Shown piece by piece: positions 61,202 through 64,000 of a stretch of DNA of 64,000 bases. The stretch lies in NCBI RefSeq assembly GCF_003703975.1, contig NZ_QTJY01000002.1, positions 62,001-126,000 of the forward strand, in the 5' to 3' direction. Numbering within the stretch: the stretch's first letter is position 1; each line of letters starts with the position of its first letter. This DNA is from Larkinella soli (GTDB lineage: Bacteria; Bacteroidota; Bacteroidia; Cytophagales; Spirosomataceae). The notes beneath the pieces are model-generated. The model made no database searches. It saw nothing but the letters and a program-made list of their open reading frames with translations, and was not told the DNA's origin. The position numbers and the translations under genes are program-made.

Positions 61202-63613
61202 TTAGTACTTCAGAATTTTCTTCCGCACCACCTGCTCCCCGATCCGAACTTCGACTAGGTACAGGCCGGCCGGGAGCGTCCGGAGGTCGAGGGAGCGTTC
61301 GAAGGCGTCTTCGGTTTTCTGGTACTGCTGCTTCAGCACCTCGATACCGGCTGCGCTGCGCAGGGAAAGCGTCAGCGTCCCGCGTTGGGAGTTGCGGAAC
61401 GTCACGGTCGTCTGGCCGAAGTTCGGGTTGGGCGACACGGCCAGCGCCTGGTCGGCGGTAATCTGCGGGACGCCGGTGACCGATCCCGGCCGGACAAAAA
61501 TCCGGGCCGTGGCGGTCGTGTTGCAGAGGTCGAGGCCCGAACCCGTTACCGTGTAGGAGGTGGTCTGGGTCGGTCGGGCGGTCACCTGGGCACCGAGGGT
61601 GCTGCTCAGGTTTTCTCCGGCCCAGCTGAACAGACTCGCCCCACGGGCATTCAGCGTCACCGGTTCGCCGGGTGCCACAAACTGCGACGAAACCGTAATC
61701 TGTACCGAAGGCTTCATGCCGACGCGGGCGATGATGTTGTGAGCCACGTTCAGACCCTGCCGCACCCGATATCGCTCCCATTCGCCCTGCTGGTTCCGCT
61801 CCCAGGAGGTTCCCGTCAGTGATTCGCCGTCGCGGGTCGTTACCAGCGCCACCGTATCCCCGGCCGCATAGTTCAGCTCGATCCCGATGTGGAACGGCAG
61901 CCCGTCCAGCCTGACGTTTCGTTCGAAGACGATGTTGGTGGCCCGGTTGTTGGCAACGTCGTCCAGGATGGTCCGCAGGGGAATATCCCGGGTTTCGAGG
62001 ACGGCGCCCGGGCCGTTCTGGAATCCGCGGGCGTTCCAGACCGTCACGGTCACCACCGACTCGGTCTGGGCCCCTTTGGCGGCCTTCGCCACCCCGAACC
62101 GCAATGACGTACCACTCAGGTTGTTATAACTCAGCGAGTTGTCGAAAAACTCGGAGACGGCGGTGGTTTTCCGGCTGTTCTGCCCGGCCACATAGCCCGT
62201 TCCACCGGGTTGCCGCAGCACGGTCGGTGTGCCGCTGAAGTTGGTCTGATCGGCGCAAAGGCCCACGTTCAGCACTTCGATATACTGCTCCCGGACGAGG
62301 GGGGCCGACTGGCCGGCGCTGTTATAAACTACCAGCGTCACCTTGAATTTACCCGGCTGCGTATAGGTCACAACGGGGTTCTGCTCCGAGGAAGTAGCCG
62401 GCGAGCCGCCCTCGAACGTCCATTCCCAGCGGTTCGGGAAGTTGGTGGAAAGGTCGGTGAACCGGACCTGCCCGCCCAGCAGAATCTTCTGGCTTTCCGC
62501 CCGGAAGTTGGGTACCGGCCGGCTGACGACCGTCGAGCCGCAGACGCTGGAGTTGATCAGGTTGGCCCGACGAACGGCGAACTGCATGACCGCCCGCATC
62601 CGGGCTTTCTGGTCCCGGGTGAAGATGTTGAAACAGGCGTCGTCCGAGTAGTCCATGTAGTTTTCCACCATGTTGGTCGAGCCGCAGCTGGTTCTCCCTT
62701 TCTGGCAGCCCCGGCTTTCGGAAGCCTGCGGAGGGGTGTCGTCGCAGAAGTCGTTGCCGCAGTTGGCGTCGCCCCAGATGTGGATCAGACCGAGCCAGTG
62801 ACCGGTTTCGTGGGTCAGGGTCCGGCCCAGATTGTAAGGAGCCTGCAGCACCGGGAAATTTCCTTTTTCGGAGTTTCCGAACGAGTTGTACCGGATTACG
62901 ACCCCGTCCGTACTGCCCGCCCCCGAGTTGGGAGAAAGGCCGGGCAGGTTGGACTGGCTCGGAAACTGGGCGTAACCCACCAGCCGGTCGTCGCTGGCGG
63001 CAAAGTCGAGCACCCAGATGTTGTAATATTTTTCGGGATCCCAGAAGGTGTTGGGCTTCAGCACCCCTTCGATGTCGCTTTTGCCCCAGGTCGATTTGCC
63101 GTAATTGGCGGCCCCGTTGATACGGTCGATGCCGCGCTCGCTCATCGTGCCGCCCTGCGGGTTGACCGCAGCCAGACAGAATTCGATCTCGATGTCGGCG
63201 CCCTGGGGGTTTTCGTTGAAACCGCGGGTTCCGACCTTGCGCCGGAAGTCCTCATTCAGCGTCTCAAGCTGGGACTTGATCTGCGCTTCGCTGAGGTTGC
63301 GGCCCGTTCCGACGGATTCCCCGGCGTGGACGACATGGACCACCACCGGGATCGTCAGCACGGCCTCGGCAAGACGGCCGGTTCGTTCCAGCTTCCTGAT
63401 CTGGGCAATCCGCTCCTGGAGCGTTTTCTCAAAGGCTTCCCGCGTACCCATCTCCGGATACTGGGCTCTTAACGCGCTATCCATCTGCATGGTTGCGCAT
63501 TTCTCCTCCGTGGGCCGCTGGGAGAGCCGCTGCCAGGCCGGAATCTGTTGCGCCCGAACCCAGCCGGCCGTACAGGAAAGAAAAAGGAATATGGGAAGTA
63601 AGCGTTGAAACAT
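61202..63613 (-). CDS. M43 family zinc metalloprotease with PKD domain and T9SS sorting domain
   Basis: 803 residues from the ATG at 63613, whose next residues form a signal peptide (LLPIFLFLSCTAGWVRA). The pappalysin/M43 catalytic site HETGHWLGLIH (H268, E269, H272, H278) is followed by a cysteine-rich loop (CGNDFCDD). A PKD domain lies near residues 378-455 (FTDLSTNFPNRWEWTFEGG). The last 75 residues are a type A T9SS sorting domain: VSPNPNFGQTTVTF, LPAGLYLVEVRIG and a basic end VVRKKILKY. SprA in this window is the translocon such proteins use. It is a secreted protease. Confidence 0.95.
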   Translation of the reverse strand: MFQRLLPIFLFLSCTAGWVRAQQIPAWQRLSQRPTEEKCATMQMDSALRAQYPEMGTREAFEKTLQERIAQIRKLERTGRLAEAVLTIPVVVHVVHAGESVGTGRNLSEAQIKSQLETLNEDFRRKVGTRGFNENPQGADIEIEFCLAAVNPQGGTMSERGIDRINGAANYGKSTWGKSDIEGVLKPNTFWDPEKYYNIWVLDFAASDDRLVGYAQFPSQSNLPGLSPNSGAGSTDGVVIRYNSFGNSEKGNFPVLQAPYNLGRTLTHETGHWLGLIHIWGDANCGNDFCDDTPPQASESRGCQKGRTSCGSTNMVENYMDYSDDACFNIFTRDQKARMRAVMQFAVRRANLINSSVCGSTVVSRPVPNFRAESQKILLGGQVRFTDLSTNFPNRWEWTFEGGSPATSSEQNPVVTYTQPGKFKVTLVVYNSAGQSAPLVREQYIEVLNVGLCADQTNFSGTPTVLRQPGGTGYVAGQNSRKTTAVSEFFDNSLSYNNLSGTSLRFGVAKAAKGAQTESVVTVTVWNARGFQNGPGAVLETRDIPLRTILDDVANNRATNIVFERNVRLDGLPFHIGIELNYAAGDTVALVTTRDGESLTGTSWERNQQGEWERYRVRQGLNVAHNIIARVGMKPSVQITVSSQFVAPGEPVTLNARGASLFSWAGENLSSTLGAQVTARPTQTTSYTVTGSGLDLCNTTATARIFVRPGSVTGVPQITADQALAVSPNPNFGQTTVTFRNSQRGTLTLSLRSAAGIEVLKQQYQKTEDAFERSLDLRTLPAGLYLVEVRIGEQVVRKKILKY

Positions 63614-63678
63614 AGTCGAAAGGTTACGAAAATAAAAAGTAAGCCGCCCCACCCTGCGGAGCCAATCCGGCAACGGCA

Positions 63679-64000
63679 CTATTTGGTATTGGAATTAAAC
63701 GTAAATCGATAACTGGCATCGACGTCCGGGAAATAATACTCGATGGTCAGCGTGGTGGCCGTCAGGTTTTTGATGGTCCAGGGAAACTTCCCGCCCAGAA
63801 CGGGCAGGGCAAACTCCAGGGAGGCATTTCCGTTGACCAACGACCAGTTATCCTCAAAGATCACATCCGACTCGGCAGCATCGCATTTGGACGCTCCGTT
63901 TGTGTATTCAAATTTACGTTCTGCATTGGCGTGGAAAACGTACTGGTCGTCGGCCTCGCAGGGCTGGAGGATCGCCTGGATATTCTGAACCCCATCGGAT
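63679..64000 (-). CDS. lipocalin-like protein, C-terminal part (5' truncated by window)
   Basis: The frame is open from the right edge and ends at a TAG. About 106 residues are visible. Pattern ILQPCEADDQYVFHANAE, then KCDAAESD, a W-S-L-x-x-x strand and IEYYFPDVDASYRFTF recall the Bacteroidota lipocalin-like family (small secreted or lipoprotein beta-barrels). Only the last strands are present. The gene runs in the same direction as the M43 gene and ends 65 bases before it. Confidence 0.7.
   Translation of the reverse strand, partial: SDGVQNIQAILQPCEADDQYVFHANAERKFEYTNGASKCDAAESDVIFEDNWSLVNGNASLEFALPVLGGKFPWTIKNLTATTLTIEYYFPDVDASYRFTFNSNTK

Overview
The window looks like a chromosomal segment from a gliding-lineage member of the Bacteroidota, most likely Cytophagales and possibly Spirosomataceae. 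The signs are a full-length SprA (the type IX secretion translocon), GldF, a protease ending in a T9SS type A sorting domain, DUF4270/DUF4907/DUF4199 proteins, a Hc1-type histone, and promoters of the Bacteroidota form TTG-N19-21-TAnnTTTG. The DNA is GC-rich with tightly packed genes and no intergenic gap over 300 bases. No rRNA, tRNA, CRISPR array, insertion sequence or prophage was seen. The genus is not determinable from what I can see.

Layout. 1-2 kb: a Kelch protein, a DUF4907 protein and a DUF4270 lipoprotein. 2-7.4 kb (minus): a Tat-exported oxidoreductase, then gcvH, a dihydroorotase-like protein lacking metal ligands, two DUF4199 membrane proteins, gldF and a VanZ-like protein. 7.4-12.8 kb: a PQQ/cytochrome c dehydrogenase, then a PadR regulator translationally coupled to an FtsX-type permease. 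12.8-26 kb (minus): an Omp85-like barrel, sprA, ruvA, a LysM transglycosylase, gatA, tatA. 26-38 kb: mdh, a porin, a zinc metalloprotease, a stand-alone Pnkp-type 5' kinase, SIMPL, M23, a peptide transporter, SUI1, a lipid kinase with a 37-aa membrane protein beside it, and a MaoC hydratase. 38.5-46 kb: a histone-like protein, an alpha-oxoamine synthase facing a biotin carboxylase across two divergent promoters, queA with a structured leader, ispD, meaB. 46-51 kb (minus): a polyprenyl-phosphate-sugar cassette (GT39, GT2, flippase-like protein, epimerase). 51-56 kb: two disordered acidic proteins, GH130 and a GT4 fusion. 56-64 kb: nth, a DMT protein, a toxin-like surface protein with two AT-rich downstream genes, an M43 protease and a truncated lipocalin-like gene.

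How the genes work together. Envelope and secretion functions dominate. SprA exports proteins such as the M43 protease; TatA would export the Tat-type oxidoreductase; GldF, the Omp85-like barrel, the porin, the transglycosylase and the M23 protein serve the cell surface. Central metabolism is represented by mdh, gcvH, ispD, gatA and a probable propionyl-CoA branch (a biotin carboxylase of the acyl-CoA carboxylase type and MeaB).

The most unusual locus is 57.2-61.1 kb. A GC-rich protein with four similar repeats of about 100 residues switches within one reading frame to an AT-rich C-terminal domain with an ordered His...Asn-Asn-Cys-Thr motif. It is followed at once by two AT-rich genes of unknown function that overlap each other. 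The layout resembles a polymorphic toxin with immunity candidates. Also worth attention are two ~80-base copies of one palindromic element in opposite orientation, a second 24-base-arm palindrome, two promoter elements inside hairpin loops, and the hairpin in the queA leader.
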